NCBI RefSeq assembly: GCF_003967075.1
Contig: NZ_AP018664.1
Coordinates: 1,116,001 to 1,180,000 of the forward strand
DNA: 64,000 nucleotides
DNA from: Sphingobium amiense
GTDB lineage: Bacteria > Pseudomonadota > Alphaproteobacteria > Sphingomonadales > Sphingomonadaceae
Direction: 5' to 3'
The translations under genes were made by a program, and so were the position numbers. Below are positions 9,437-18,737 of the stretch, one piece after another. The notes beneath the pieces were generated by a model. It did no database searches, was not told the origin of the DNA, and was given only the letters and a program-made list of their open reading frames with translations. Numbering within the stretch: the first letter of the stretch is position 1; each line of letters starts with the position of its first letter.

Positions 9437-9476
9437 GCGCCTGTTTCGCTTTCCTGTCTCGGGTGGGGTTGGCCAC

Positions 9477-9505
9477 GCCCTAAGGAAAGCGACGCGAATG
9501 TTCAA
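9477..9505 (-). promoter_or_regulatory. Candidate icd promoter
   Basis: On the minus strand, TTGAAC (9505-9500) and TAGGGC (9482-9477) are separated by 17 bp, 40 bp upstream of the icd ATG. The pattern resembles the candidate promoters of rpsB and rpmE. Confidence 0.4.
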
Positions 9506-9588
9506 CTGTCGAGACACGCCATATTCGCGCTGCGGGAGCCATGGGCGGGATCGGTCGTTGTCAGCAGGGAAAGCTCTGCCTAAAGACG

Positions 9589-10329
9589 ATGACCATGGAC
9601 AATAACGAGATCACGATCGCCGCCGGGGGCAATGTCAAATGGCGCTGGCCCTCCGTGCACCCCGAAGGCATGAAGTTCGGCCTGATCGCGGTGGGCATCA
9701 CCGCCATCCTGTTCCTGGTGGGATGGGATATTCTGGGCTGGCTGATGCTGATCGTGACGATCTGGGTCTTCGCCTTCTTCCGCGATCCGGTGCGCGCGGT
9801 TCCGCAGGATGAAAATGCGATCGTCGCTCCGGCCGATGGCCTCGTCACCCTGATCCAGCGTGTGCCGCCGCCGCGCGAGATGGCGGGCGCGAACGGGCTT
9901 GGCGACCAGCCGCTGATCCGGGTGTCGATTTTCATGAGCGTGTTCGACGTGCACATCAACCGCACGCCCATCGGGGGGACGGTGAAGTCGGTCGTCTATA
10001 TTTCCGGCAAGTTCCTCAACGCCGATCTCGACAAGGCGAGCGAGGATAATGAGCGGCAGCATATATTGGTGGAGCGCCACGACGGACTGCGCATCGGCTT
10101 CACCCAGATCGCGGGGCTGGTGGCGCGGCGGATCGTGCCGTTCGTGAAGCCCGGTGACATGGTCGCGGCGGGACAGCGGATCGGCCTTATCCGCTTCGGC
10201 AGCCGGGTCGACGTCTACCTTCCCGCCGGGACCGCGCCGCGCGTGATTCTGGGCCAGCGCACGGTGGCGGGCGAAACCATCCTCGGCCAGATCGGCGACC
10301 CCCGCGTGGTGCCGGGCATCCAGCAGTGA
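9589..10329 (+). CDS. psd: Phosphatidylserine decarboxylase, short (type II) form
   Basis: A 246-residue pro-enzyme that decarboxylates phosphatidylserine to phosphatidylethanolamine at the inner membrane. Two hydrophobic helices lie near residues 20-60. VHINRTP supplies the conserved His region. Self-cleavage is expected at Gly-Ser in RFGSRVD (Ser205), which forms the pyruvoyl cofactor. The start is uncertain: ATG at 9541, 9589 or 9595; 9589 fits the homologous N-terminus best, though the GGGA at 9567 is a little far away. The stop overlaps the pssA GTG (GTGA), so the pair is an operon for consecutive steps. Confidence 0.92.
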   Translation: MTMDNNEITIAAGGNVKWRWPSVHPEGMKFGLIAVGITAILFLVGWDILGWLMLIVTIWVFAFFRDPVRAVPQDENAIVAPADGLVTLIQRVPPPREMAGANGLGDQPLIRVSIFMSVFDVHINRTPIGGTVKSVVYISGKFLNADLDKASEDNERQHILVERHDGLRIGFTQIAGLVARRIVPFVKPGDMVAAGQRIGLIRFGSRVDVYLPAGTAPRVILGQRTVAGETILGQIGDPRVVPGIQQ

Positions 10330-11111
10330 GCCGGCGGCGGCGCGGAGTGCCCCAGGGGCTGCGGCGCGGCATCACGCTGCGGATGCTGGCGCCCAATGCG
10401 GTGACGGCGATGGCGCTGTGCTTCGGCCTGACCGGCGTGCGCTACGGCATTTCGGGAGATTGGGAACGGGCTGTGCTGTCGATCCTGTTCGCGGGCGTGC
10501 TCGATGGCCTTGACGGGCGGATCGCGCGGCTGTTGCGGGGTGAGAGCCGGTTCGGGGCGGAACTGGATTCGCTCTCCGATTCCATCGCTTTTGGCGTCGC
10601 TCCCGCGCTGATCCTCTATCTCTGGTCGCTCCACGCCATGCCGAAATTCGGCTGGATCTTCGCGCTGGCCCATGCGCTGTCGTGCGCGCTGCGGCTCGCG
10701 CGGTTCAACGCCAATATCGACGCCGATGAACAGCCCCATAAATCCGCCGGTTTCCTGACCGGCGTTCCGGCTCCGGCGGGAGCGGGCCTTGCCTTCGTGC
10801 CGCTCTATCTCTGGCTGGTGACGGGGGAGGAGATTTTCCGCGCATGGTATGTGGTTGCGCCATGGACCGCTTTCACGGCTTTTCTCATGATCTCCAGCCT
10901 TGCCACCTATAGCTGGTCGGCGCTCCGGCTGCGCAAGCGGATCAGGCTGGAGGCAATAGCGGTGGCGGGGCTGCTGGCGGCGCTGCTCGTTACCGATCCG
11001 TGGCTGACGCTGCTGATCCTGTGTGCGGGCTATGTCGCGCTCATACCCTTCGGCGTCCTGTCCTACGCCAAGGTTCGCCGTCAGCGCGAGGCGGCGACGA
11101 TTACGCCCTGA
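10326..11111 (+). CDS. pssA: CDP-diacylglycerol--serine O-phosphatidyltransferase
   Basis: A 261-residue membrane enzyme that joins CDP-diacylglycerol and serine to give phosphatidylserine, the substrate of the preceding psd. The CDP-alcohol phosphatidyltransferase signature DGLDGRIAR, then G and D residues in [10 protein letters not shown], is complete near residues 60-87. Several further hydrophobic helices follow. The GTG start overlaps the psd stop codon by 4 bp. The basic N-terminus ([14 protein letters not shown]) is typical. It converges with a small membrane-protein gene 4 bp away. Confidence 0.95.
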   Translation: MSRRRRGVPQGLRRGITLRMLAPNAVTAMALCFGLTGVRYGISGDWERAVLSILFAGVLDGLDGRIARLLRGESRFGAELDSLSDSIAFGVAPALILYLWSLHAMPKFGWIFALAHALSCALRLARFNANIDADEQPHKSAGFLTGVPAPAGAGLAFVPLYLWLVTGEEIFRAWYVVAPWTAFTAFLMISSLATYSWSALRLRKRIRLEAIAVAGLLAALLVTDPWLTLLILCAGYVALIPFGVLSYAKVRRQREAATITP

Positions 11112-11115
11112 AGGC

Positions 11116-11382
11116 TCAGGCCGCGAGCACGCCGCCGAAGGACGCATCCGCCTTGCGCGGCGTCAGCCCCACGCGCGGGCGCCGAACGCGGACATGATAG
11201 ACCACCTCACGCTGCGGGATGGGTTCGAACAGCAGGGCCGCGACCATCTTGTCGCGATAGGCGAGGAACATCCACGCCATAGTGCCGATCGCCAGCAGGA
11301 ATGCGGCGGAAAACAGGGTGGCAGCAACAACAGTGAACATCGCGATCACTTTCTGTCTTGCCGTTTGCACGGCATGTCTCAC
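11116..11382 (-). CDS. Small single-span membrane protein, unknown function
   Basis: An 88-residue protein with one strong hydrophobic helix (FTVVAATLFSAAFLLAIG) followed by a cytoplasmic-looking basic tail (YHVRVRRPRVGLTPRK). The GTG at 11382 has an AGGA seven bases upstream; an internal ATG at 11340, directly before the helix, is the alternative. No function is recognised. It converges on pssA and diverges from rpsB. Confidence 0.55.
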   Translation of the reverse strand: MRHAVQTARQKVIAMFTVVAATLFSAAFLLAIGTMAWMFLAYRDKMVAALLFEPIPQREVVYHVRVRRPRVGLTPRKADASFGGVLAA

Positions 11383-11461
11383 TATGACGATCCTAACCGG
11401 AAGACGCGGCTTTTGTTCCGTCTGTTCCCTATATGTTCCAGTTTGAGGGCGGGGTCAACCC

Positions 11462-11490
11462 TTGCCATCCTCTTTTTTCGCGGCTAAGGG
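11462..11490 (+). promoter_or_regulatory. Candidate rpsB promoter
   Basis: TTGCCA (11462-11467) and TAAGGG (11485-11490) with a 17-bp spacer. Transcription would begin near 11497, leaving a leader of about 100 nt before rpsB that could hold a ribosomal-protein autoregulatory structure. Confidence 0.5.
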
Positions 11491-11596
11491 CGCGACCATT
11501 CCACATGGGAATCACCATATCCGGTGCCGGTGCCGCCTTTGAGGCGCGTTTTCCGGTTCCCGATTCCCAGAGGTAGCAACCGGAAGGAGAAAGACC

Positions 11597-12355
11597 ATGG
11601 CGGCACCTGTCGTCACCATGCACCAATTGATCGAGGCTGGCGCCCATTTCGGCCACCAGACCCACCGCTGGAACCCGCGCATGAAGCCGTATATCTTCGG
11701 TGAGCGCAACGGCATCCACATCCTTGACCTGTCGCAGACCGTGCCCCTGTTCGGCCGCGCGCTGGACTTCGTGTCGGCGACCGTCGCCGCCGGTGGCAAG
11801 GTGCTGTTCGTCGGCACCAAGCGCCAGGCGCAGGACCCCATCGCCGAAGCCGCCCGCAAGTCGGGCCAGCATTTCGTCAACCACCGCTGGCTGGGCGGCA
11901 TGCTCACCAACTGGAAGACCATTTCGGGTTCGATCAAGCGCCTGAAGACCCTTGAGGAAAAGCTGTCGGGCGACACGCACGGCTTCACCAAGAAGGAAGT
12001 TCTCCAGATGACGCGCGAGCGCGAGAAGCTGGAACTGTCGCTGGGCGGCATCCGCGACATGAACGGCATCCCCGATGTCATGTTCGTGATCGACGCGAAC
12101 AAGGAAGAGCTGGCGATCAAGGAAGCCAACACGCTGGGCATCCCGGTCGTCGCGATCCTCGATTCGAACGTGTCGCCCGATGGCATCGCTTTCCCGGTTC
12201 CGGCGAACGATGACGCCAGCCGCGCGATCCGCCTCTACTGCGACGCCATCGCCGCCGCCGCCACCAAGGGCAACCGTGGTGCGCAGCAGGCGTCCGGCGT
12301 CGACCTCGGCGCGCTGGACGAGCCGGAAGCCGAAGAGGTTGCCGCCGAAGCCTAA
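11597..12355 (+). CDS. rpsB: 30S ribosomal protein S2
   Basis: A 252-residue ribosomal protein needed for late assembly of the 30S subunit. Family hallmarks are the N-terminus [36 protein letters not shown] and [15 protein letters not shown] strong GAAGGAGAAAG ribosome-binding site (11582-11592) precedes the ATG. It is followed by tsf after a 99-bp gap that holds a GC-rich hairpin, the standard bacterial rpsB-tsf pairing. The short acidic C-terminal tail ([11 protein letters not shown]) is common in alphaproteobacteria. Confidence 0.98.
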   Translation: MAAPVVTMHQLIEAGAHFGHQTHRWNPRMKPYIFGERNGIHILDLSQTVPLFGRALDFVSATVAAGGKVLFVGTKRQAQDPIAEAARKSGQHFVNHRWLGGMLTNWKTISGSIKRLKTLEEKLSGDTHGFTKKEVLQMTREREKLELSLGGIRDMNGIPDVMFVIDANKEELAIKEANTLGIPVVAILDSNVSPDGIAFPVPANDDASRAIRLYCDAIAAAATKGNRGAQQASGVDLGALDEPEAEEVAAEA

Positions 12356-12388
12356 AGGGCGTCGCGAGACTGCAAGATTGGCAGGGTA

Positions 12389-12413
12389 GGGCGCGCTCTT
12401 CGGAGACGCGCCC
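12389..12413 (+). promoter_or_regulatory. GC-rich hairpin between rpsB and tsf
   Basis: GGGCGCG plus TCT pair with AGA plus CGCGCCC around a TCGG loop, with one bulged C. There is no U-tract, so it is more likely a processing or attenuation hairpin than a full terminator. Confidence 0.55.
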
Positions 12414-12454
12414 TCCCGCATATTTGAACCATCCGAAACATTAGGAGCCGAAAC

Positions 12455-13381
12455 ATGGCCGAGATTACCGCTGCCGCCGTCAAGGAACTGCGCGACCGTT
12501 CGGGCGCGGGCATGATGGACTGCAAGAAGGCGCTCACCGAAGCCAATGGCGACATCGAAGCGGCAACCGACTGGCTGCGCGCCAAGGGTCTGGCCGCCGC
12601 GCAGAAGAAGTCGAGCCGCACCGCCGCTGAAGGTCTGGTCGGCGTCGCCGTCGCGGGCACGAAGGGCGTGGCCGTCGAAGTGAACAGCGAAACCGACTTC
12701 GTCGCCAAGAACGACCAGTTCCAGGATTTCGTCCGCACCGTCGCACAGATCGCGCTCGACACCGGCGCGGCCGATGCCGACGCGCTGGCGAACGCCGCGT
12801 ACCCCGCCGGCGGCACCGTCGCGGAAAAGCTGGTCGCCAACATCGCCACCATCGGCGAAAACCAGACGCTGCGCCGCGTCGGCCATGTGGAAGTCAGCCA
12901 GGGCGTCGTCGTCCCCTACGTTCACAACGCCGCTGCGCCGGGCCTCGGCAAGATCGGCGTGCTCGTCGCGCTGGAGGGCGATGCGCCCGCCGACGTGCTG
13001 GAGCCGCTGGGCAAGCAGATCGCGATGCACATCGCCGCTGCCTTCCCGCTGGCGCTCTCGGCTGCCGACATTGATCCCGCCCTGCTGGAGCGTGAGCGCG
13101 CCATCGCTGCGGAAAAGGCCGCCGAATCGGGCAAGCCCGCCGAAATCGTCGCCAAGATGGTCGACGGCGCGGTCGCCAAGTTCGCCAAGGAGCAGGCGCT
13201 CCTCTCGCAGCTCTTCGTGATGGACAACAAGACCCCGGTCGCGGATGTCGTCGCCAAGGCGGCGAAGGATGCGGGCAAGTCGATCACGCTCAAATCCTAT
13301 GTCCGCTTCCAGCTCGGCGAAGGCATCGAGAAGGAAGTCAGCGACTTCGCGGCGGAAGTCGCGGCGGCCGCCGGCGTCTGA
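12455..13381 (+). CDS. tsf: Elongation factor Ts
   Basis: A 308-residue guanine-nucleotide exchange factor for EF-Tu. Recognisable segments are the N-terminal UBA-like domain [19 protein letters not shown] and the EF-Tu-interacting motif [10 protein letters not shown], followed by the core subdomains. The ATG has TAGGAG upstream (12441-12446). It lies between rpsB and pyrH, as in most bacteria. Confidence 0.98.
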   Translation: MAEITAAAVKELRDRSGAGMMDCKKALTEANGDIEAATDWLRAKGLAAAQKKSSRTAAEGLVGVAVAGTKGVAVEVNSETDFVAKNDQFQDFVRTVAQIALDTGAADADALANAAYPAGGTVAEKLVANIATIGENQTLRRVGHVEVSQGVVVPYVHNAAAPGLGKIGVLVALEGDAPADVLEPLGKQIAMHIAAAFPLALSAADIDPALLERERAIAAEKAAESGKPAEIVAKMVDGAVAKFAKEQALLSQLFVMDNKTPVADVVAKAAKDAGKSITLKSYVRFQLGEGIEKEVSDFAAEVAAAAGV

Positions 13382-13387
13382 TCTTTT

Positions 13388-13462
13388 CTTTTCCCTCCCG
13401 TTTCCGCGACGAGGGAAAAGCCGCTTCACAGAATGGCGCGCGCTGCTAAGGTGCGCGCCATT
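13388..13462 (+). promoter_or_regulatory. Two tandem hairpins between tsf and pyrH
   Basis: First hairpin: CTTTTCCCTC at 13388-13397 with GAGGGAAAAG at 13411-13420. Second hairpin: AATGGCGCGC at 13432-13441 with GCGCGCCATT at 13453-13462. Both stems are perfect 10-mers. The second is followed by only a short T-rich stretch (TTTCCTT), so partial termination or RNA processing between tsf and pyrH is the likely role. Confidence 0.5.
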
Positions 13463-13494
13463 TCCTTGCCCGAACAGATGGATCACGCCCGCCC

Positions 13495-14220
13495 ATGACC
13501 CGGCCCGCCTTCAAGCGCATTCTCCTTAAATTATCCGGCGAAGTGCTGATGGGGCAGGGCCAGTTCGGGATCGAACCGGAGACGGTGAACCGCGTCGCGG
13601 GCGAAATCGCCGCGGCAAAGGATGCGGGCTTCGAACTGTGCGTCGTCGTCGGCGGCGGCAATATCTTCCGCGGGCTTGCGGGCGCGGCCAAGGGCTTCGA
13701 CCGGGCGAGCGCCGACTATATGGGGATGCTCGCGACCGTCATGAACGCGCTTGCGGTGCAGAACGCCCTCGAAAAGCGCGGCTACGACACGCGCGTCCAG
13801 TCCGCCATCCCGATGGCCAGCGTGTGCGAACCCTATATCCGCCGCAAGGCAGAGCGGCACATGGAAAAGGGCCGCATCGTCATCTTCGCGGCGGGCACCG
13901 GCAGCCCCTTCTTCACCACCGACACGACCGCTGCGCTACGCGCCGCCGAAATGAACTGCGACGCGCTGTTCAAGGGCACCAGCGTCGACGGCATCTATAA
14001 CGCCGATCCCAAGAAAGTGGCGGACGCCGTCCGGTACGACCAGATCGGCTTCGATCAGGTGCTGAACGACAATCTCAAGGTCATGGACGCCAGCGCCATC
14101 GCGCTGTGCCGTGAGAATAATATCCCCATCGTCGTCTTCAACATCCGCGAGACGGGCAACCTCGCCAAGGTGCTTGCCGGAGACGGCGTGGCAACCATCG
14201 TGCAAAATCAGGAGCGTTGA
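13495..14220 (+). CDS. pyrH: UMP kinase
   Basis: A 241-residue amino-acid-kinase-fold enzyme that phosphorylates UMP to UDP. Motifs include [36 protein letters not shown] and [10 protein letters not shown]. The start ATG is set by homology. It lies 6 bp upstream of frr, the usual order, and feeds pyrimidine nucleotides and, through UTP, the CDP/UDP precursors used by cdsA and glmU. Confidence 0.98.
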   Translation: MTRPAFKRILLKLSGEVLMGQGQFGIEPETVNRVAGEIAAAKDAGFELCVVVGGGNIFRGLAGAAKGFDRASADYMGMLATVMNALAVQNALEKRGYDTRVQSAIPMASVCEPYIRRKAERHMEKGRIVIFAAGTGSPFFTTDTTAALRAAEMNCDALFKGTSVDGIYNADPKKVADAVRYDQIGFDQVLNDNLKVMDASAIALCRENNIPIVVFNIRETGNLAKVLAGDGVATIVQNQER

Positions 14221-14226
14221 AACTCC

Positions 14227-14784
14227 ATGCCGCAATATAACAAGGCAGACCTCGAACGCCGCATGGCGGGCGCCGTCGAATCGCTGAAGGGCGACCTTTC
14301 CGGCCTGCGCACCGGCCGCGCGAACATCCAGTTGCTCGATCCCGTCACGGTCGAAGTCTATGGCGCGCACATGCCGCTCAATCAGGTTGCGACTGTTTCC
14401 GCGCCCGAGCCGCGCATGCTGTCGGTGCAGGTGTGGGACAAGAGCAATGTCGGCCCCTGCGACAAGGCGATCCGCTCGGCGGGCCTCGGCCTCAACCCCA
14501 TCGTCGACGGGCAGACGCTGCGCCTGCCGATCCCCGACCTGACCGAGGAGCGCCGCAAGGAACTGGCCAAGCTCGCCAGCAAATATGCCGAAGGCGCGCG
14601 CGTTGCGGTGCGCAATGTCCGCCGCGACGGCATGGACAGCCTCAAGACCGACGAGAAGAAGGGCGAAATCAGCGAGGATGAGCGCAAGCGGCTGGAAACC
14701 GAAGTCCAGAAGCTGACCGACAGCACTATCGCCGACATCGACGCCGCCGCGGCCTCCAAGGAGAAGGAAATCCTCGGCCAGTAA
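14227..14784 (+). CDS. frr: Ribosome recycling factor
   Basis: A 185-residue protein of the exact family length, which splits post-termination ribosomes together with EF-G. Typical segments are [52 protein letters not shown] and RNVRRDGMD. The long three-helix bundle is evident from the charged C-terminal half. It lies immediately downstream of pyrH and 43 bp before uppS. Confidence 0.98.
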   Translation: MPQYNKADLERRMAGAVESLKGDLSGLRTGRANIQLLDPVTVEVYGAHMPLNQVATVSAPEPRMLSVQVWDKSNVGPCDKAIRSAGLGLNPIVDGQTLRLPIPDLTEERRKELAKLASKYAEGARVAVRNVRRDGMDSLKTDEKKGEISEDERKRLETEVQKLTDSTIADIDAAAASKEKEILGQ

Positions 14785-14827
14785 GCCGGGGCTTTTCTTT
14801 CGCGGCCAAAAAACGCATGTCCTTCTG

Positions 14828-15568
14828 ATGGCCAGCCAAGCCAAGCCCGATCTGACCAGCGCCGCGCCAGCCCATGGCGCGCGCCATGTTGCTATCATCA
14901 TGGACGGCAACGGGCGCTGGGCGAAGAAGCGGCTGCTGCCGCGCATCGCCGGGCATCGCGCCGGGGTGGAGGCGGTGCGCCGTGTGGCCCGCGCGGCGCA
15001 GGATCTGGGCCTCGAATGCCTGACGCTCTACGCCTTCTCCTCCGAAAACTGGAAGCGCCCGGCGAGCGAAGTGTCCGACCTCATGGGCCTGCTGCGGCAC
15101 TTCATCCAGTCCGATCTCGATGAATTTCACGCCAATGGCGTGCGTCTGCGCATCATCGGCGACTATCGCGCGCTCGATCCTTCGCTGGTCGATCTGATCG
15201 AAGGGGCGATGGCGCGGACGGCGGCGAACACGGGACCGATCGTCGCCATCGCGCTCAATTACGGCGCGCAGGATGAGATGGTTCGCGCGGTGCGGTGCCT
15301 CGCCGACCGGGCGGCGCGCGGCGAAGTCGATCCCGCCGCCATCGGCGTGGAGGCCATCGACGCCGCGCTCTACACCGCCGACCTGCCGCCGCTCGACCTC
15401 CTTATCCGCACATCGGGCGAGCTGCGGCTCAGCAATTTCCTGCTGTGGCAGGCGGCCTATGCCGAACTCTATTTCACCGACATGCTCTGGCCCGATTTCG
15501 ACGCCGGGGCGCTGGCGGGTGCGCTCGACGCCTTTCGCCTGAGGGACCGCCGCTTCGGCGGCCTGTGA
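14828..15568 (+). CDS. uppS: Isoprenyl transferase (undecaprenyl diphosphate synthase)
   Basis: A 246-residue cis-prenyltransferase that makes the C55 lipid carrier for peptidoglycan and exopolysaccharide. The FPP/Mg site is IIMDGNGRWAKKR with the catalytic Asp, followed by GHRAG. YAFSSENWKRP and LLIRTSGELRLSNFLLWQ are the other conserved regions. Four bp upstream of cdsA. Its product supplies the polyprenyl phosphate used by the sugar transferase at the far end of the window. Confidence 0.97.
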   Translation: MASQAKPDLTSAAPAHGARHVAIIMDGNGRWAKKRLLPRIAGHRAGVEAVRRVARAAQDLGLECLTLYAFSSENWKRPASEVSDLMGLLRHFIQSDLDEFHANGVRLRIIGDYRALDPSLVDLIEGAMARTAANTGPIVAIALNYGAQDEMVRAVRCLADRAARGEVDPAAIGVEAIDAALYTADLPPLDLLIRTSGELRLSNFLLWQAAYAELYFTDMLWPDFDAGALAGALDAFRLRDRRFGGL

Positions 15569-15572
15569 GCGC

Positions 15573-16352
15573 ATGACCAGCGAATTGCGCACCCGTTCCG
15601 TCGTCGGCGTTGCCCTTATCGCGCTGGCGCTGGGCGCATTGCTCGCTGGCGGGATCATATTCTGGCTGCTGCTGGTCGTCGCGGGCGTGCTGATGCAGGG
15701 CGAGTGGGGCGACCTCACCGGTGCGGACGCGCAGCAGCGCAAGGCGGCGATGTTCGCCGTGTCTTTCCCGCTGGCGCTGCTCTGTCCGCTTGCAGCCGGG
15801 ATCGACTGGCCGGTGCTGATCGCGGGGGCGGCCGCCTTCTTCTTCGTCGCTTTCACCAGCCGCAACATGAAGCTGGCGCTTGGCATTCCCTATGTCTGCC
15901 TGCCCATCGTTGCGCTGATGTTCCTGCGGGGGCAGCCGCCTTACGCGCATGGTCTGCTGCTCGCTTTCTGGGCGCTGGGCCTCGTCTGGGCGACCGACAT
16001 CGGCGCCTATTTCGCGGGGCGCAGCATCGGCGGGCCGAAACTGGCGCCGCGCGTCAGCCCGTCAAAGACTTGGGCGGGACTTGCGGGGGGCGTGCTCGCC
16101 GCGCTGGTCGTCGGCTTTCTGCTCCACCGTCTCGCGGGTCTGCCGATCCAGTTGGCGGCAGCGAGCGGGCTGCTGGCGGTCGCCGCGCAACTGGGCGATC
16201 TGCTCGAAAGCGGGATGAAGCGGCGCGCAGGCGTCAAGGACAGCGGATCGCTGCTGCCCGGCCATGGCGGTGTGATGGACCGGCTGGACGGCGTGGTCGC
16301 CGCAGCGCCGCTGGCCGCTTTGCTCTATATCCTGCTGGTGCAGGGCCAGTGA
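15573..16352 (+). CDS. cdsA: Phosphatidate cytidylyltransferase
   Basis: A 259-residue polytopic membrane enzyme that makes CDP-diacylglycerol from phosphatidate and CTP. The family signature begins SPSKTWAGLAGG near residue 162 and continues through DLLESGMKRRAGVKDSG and PGHGGVMDRLDG. Multiple hydrophobic helices fill the N-terminal half. Its product is the substrate of pssA at 10.3 kb. The stop overlaps the dxr GTG (GTGA). Confidence 0.96.
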   Translation: MTSELRTRSVVGVALIALALGALLAGGIIFWLLLVVAGVLMQGEWGDLTGADAQQRKAAMFAVSFPLALLCPLAAGIDWPVLIAGAAAFFFVAFTSRNMKLALGIPYVCLPIVALMFLRGQPPYAHGLLLAFWALGLVWATDIGAYFAGRSIGGPKLAPRVSPSKTWAGLAGGVLAALVVGFLLHRLAGLPIQLAAASGLLAVAAQLGDLLESGMKRRAGVKDSGSLLPGHGGVMDRLDGVVAAAPLAALLYILLVQGQ

Positions 16353-17506
16353 AGCGCGTCTCGATCTTCGGCGCCACCGGATCGGTCGGCCAGTCCACGC
16401 TCGATCTCGTGCGGCGGCAGCCGGACGCCTATCGCATCGTGGCGCTCACCGCGAACAGCGATGTGGACAGCTTGGCGCAGGTTGCGCGGGAGAGCGGCGC
16501 GCAGGTCGCCGTGATCGGGCAGGCGCATCTTTACGGCGCGCTCAAAGATGCGCTGGCGGGGTCGGGGGTCGAAGCGGCGGCGGGTGAGGATGCGCTGGTC
16601 GATGCCGCGCGGCTGGATGCGGACTGGACCATGGCTGCCATCGTCGGCTGCGCGGGGCTGAAACCCACCATGGCGGCGCTGGAAGCAGGCACCACGGTCG
16701 CGCTCGCCAACAAGGAATCGCTGGTGTCGGCGGGCGGGCTGATGATGGACGCTGCACGTGCGTCCGGCGCGACCCTGCTGCCCGTGGACAGTGAGCATAA
16801 TGCGATATTCCAGTGCCTTGCCGGAAGCTCTTACGATAATGTCGCAAGAATAATTCTCACCGCCAGCGGCGGCCCTTTCCGCACCCGCAGCCGCGCGCAG
16901 ATGCGGGACATCACCCCGGCGCAGGCGGTCGCGCATCCCAACTGGTCGATGGGCGCGAAGATCAGTGTCGATAGCGCGACGATGATGAACAAGGGTCTCG
17001 AACTGATCGAGGCCGCGCATCTCTTCCCCGTCGGTCTCGACCGTATCGAGATACTGGTCCATCCCCAGTCGGTTATTCACTCGATGGTCGAATATCGCGA
17101 CCGTTCGACGCTGGCGCAGCTCGGCTCGCCCGACATGCGTATTCCGATCGCCCACGCGCTCGCCTGGCCGGATCGGATCGCGACGCCCTGCCAGCCGCTC
17201 GACCTCGCGACCATCGGCCGGCTCGATTTCGAAGCGCCCGATCCGGAACGCTTCCCTGCGCTGCGCCTTGCGCGCGCGGCGGCGGCGGATGGCGGTGCGA
17301 CACCCGCGATCCTCAACGCCGCCAATGAAGTCGCGGTCGCCGCCTTCCTTTCGGGCCGCATCGGCTTCCTTGATATTGCCATGATTGTGGAGGATGTGTT
17401 GGACCGGTATAGCGCGCCTGCGCCCGGCTCCATCGACGATGTGCTGGCGGCGGACGCGCAGGCCCGCTTGGAGGCGGGCCGAGTGATGGAAAGATTGACG
17501 GTTTGA
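16349..17506 (+). CDS. dxr: 1-deoxy-D-xylulose-5-phosphate reductoisomerase
   Basis: A 385-residue enzyme of the MEP pathway that converts DXP to MEP with NADPH. The N-terminal Rossmann motif is FGATGSVGQSTLDL; LANKESLVSAGG, LPVDSEHNAIFQC, ASGGPFR and HPNWSMGAKISVDSATMMNKGLELIEA mark the metal and substrate sites. The GTG at 16349 overlaps the cdsA stop. The same frame stays open far upstream through cdsA, but the homologous N-terminus is KRVSIFGATG. The stop overlaps the rseP TTG start. Confidence 0.97.
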   Translation: MKRVSIFGATGSVGQSTLDLVRRQPDAYRIVALTANSDVDSLAQVARESGAQVAVIGQAHLYGALKDALAGSGVEAAAGEDALVDAARLDADWTMAAIVGCAGLKPTMAALEAGTTVALANKESLVSAGGLMMDAARASGATLLPVDSEHNAIFQCLAGSSYDNVARIILTASGGPFRTRSRAQMRDITPAQAVAHPNWSMGAKISVDSATMMNKGLELIEAAHLFPVGLDRIEILVHPQSVIHSMVEYRDRSTLAQLGSPDMRIPIAHALAWPDRIATPCQPLDLATIGRLDFEAPDPERFPALRLARAAAADGGATPAILNAANEVAVAAFLSGRIGFLDIAMIVEDVLDRYSAPAPGSIDDVLAADAQARLEAGRVMERLTV

Positions 17507-18636
17507 TCCACAGTCCCGGTTTTCTGCTGACCATTCTCGCCTTCGTCGCGGTCATCGGCCCGCTCGTCTTCGTGCATGAGCTGGGTCACTATCTCGTCGG
17601 CCGCTGGTGTGGGGTGAAGGCGGAAGCCTTCTCCATCGGCTTCGGCCCGGAAATCTTCGCCTGGATCGACAGGCGCGGCACCCGCTGGCGGGTCGCGGCG
17701 CTGCCGCTGGGCGGCTATGTCCGCTTCAAGGGCGACATGAACGCCGCCAGCATGACCGATCCCGCCTGGCTCGAAATGCCCGCAAAGGACCGGGCGGAGA
17801 GCTTTCCCGGCAAGCCCCTGTGGCAGCGCGCCGCCATCGTCGCGGCTGGCCCGGCGATCAACTTCCTCTTCGCGATCCTGATCCTCGCCGCCTTCGCCTT
17901 CATCCACGGCGAAAGCCGCACGCCCGCGGTGGCGGGGCAGGTGCAGCCCGGCAGCGCCGCCGCGGCGATGGGCATCGCGCCCGGCGACCGCATCGTCTCG
18001 CTGGGCGGACGGGCGATGGAGACGTTCGACGACATCCGCCTCTATGCGCAGATCCGCCCCGGCGAGCCGGTTGAGATCGTGATCGAGCGCGACGGGCAGC
18101 GCATCGTCAAGGCTGGCCGGATCGGCAGCGTTTCCGAAGACGATGGCCTCGGCAACACATTCGCCGTCGGCCGGCTTGGCCTTGCGCCGGGCGAACCCGT
18201 GATCGAGCCGGTGCCGCTCTGGCGCGCACCCATCGTGGCGGTCGAGCGCACCGGCGACATCGTGCGCACGATGGTGGAAACGCTGGGGCAGATCGTTGGC
18301 GGCGGCCGTTCGGTCAAGGAACTGGGCGGCCCGCTCAAGATCGCGCAGGTTTCGGGGCAGGCGGCGACGATGGGGGTGGAGAGCTTCATCTTCTTCGTCG
18401 CGCTCATCTCGATTAACTTGGGGTTCATCAACCTCTTGCCAATTCCGATGCTGGATGGCGGGCATCTGCTCTTCTACGGGATCGAAGCGGTGCGGCGGCG
18501 GCCCGTCAGCCCGGCGGCGCAGGAATGGGCCTACAGGTCGGGTCTGGCGGTGCTGATGGCGATGATGCTGCTCGTCACCTTCAACGATTTGTCGTCTTTC
18601 GGTCTTTGGAAGAGCCTGTCCGGCTTGATCGGCTGA
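17503..18636 (+). CDS. rseP: Site-2 intramembrane zinc metalloprotease RseP
   Basis: A 377-residue M50 protease that cuts anti-sigma factors and signal peptides within the inner membrane. The zinc motif HELGH lies at residues 25-29 in the first helix; a single recognisable PDZ domain is near 145-205; the third ligand region is NLLPIPMLDGGHL. The start is an unusual TTG that overlaps the dxr stop (TTGA), which implies coupled translation. It lies directly before bamA, as in most Proteobacteria, and is a plausible part of envelope-stress control. Confidence 0.96.
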   Translation: MIHSPGFLLTILAFVAVIGPLVFVHELGHYLVGRWCGVKAEAFSIGFGPEIFAWIDRRGTRWRVAALPLGGYVRFKGDMNAASMTDPAWLEMPAKDRAESFPGKPLWQRAAIVAAGPAINFLFAILILAAFAFIHGESRTPAVAGQVQPGSAAAAMGIAPGDRIVSLGGRAMETFDDIRLYAQIRPGEPVEIVIERDGQRIVKAGRIGSVSEDDGLGNTFAVGRLGLAPGEPVIEPVPLWRAPIVAVERTGDIVRTMVETLGQIVGGGRSVKELGGPLKIAQVSGQAATMGVESFIFFVALISINLGFINLLPIPMLDGGHLLFYGIEAVRRRPVSPAAQEWAYRSGLAVLMAMMLLVTFNDLSSFGLWKSLSGLIG

Positions 18637-18669
18637 CGCGCTTGGGGCAGGGAAGCGCCGGTCGGCGGC

Positions 18670-18685
18670 GTCTGTTGCGACAGAC
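18670..18685. promoter_or_regulatory. Perfect small inverted repeat upstream of bamA
   Basis: GTCTGT and ACAGAC flank a TGCG centre, 53 bp before the bamA ATG in the rseP-bamA gap. It could be an operator or a small RNA hairpin; there is no U-tract. Confidence 0.35.
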
Positions 18686-18737
18686 ACATTAATCTGGGTC
18701 GTTTAGGAATCTTTTCAAGGTGGAGCGGGTGAGAGCG

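Noticed and set aside
11429..13486. 685-codon antisense open frame across rpsB and tsf
   Set aside because: Product is low-complexity and Arg/Asp-rich, the usual mirror of codon bias; both sense genes are certain.
15704..16348. Continuous open frame upstream of dxr through cdsA
   Set aside because: It is the dxr frame running open in GC-rich DNA; the residues before the GTG at 16349 have no dxr homology and cdsA is clearly coded in another frame.
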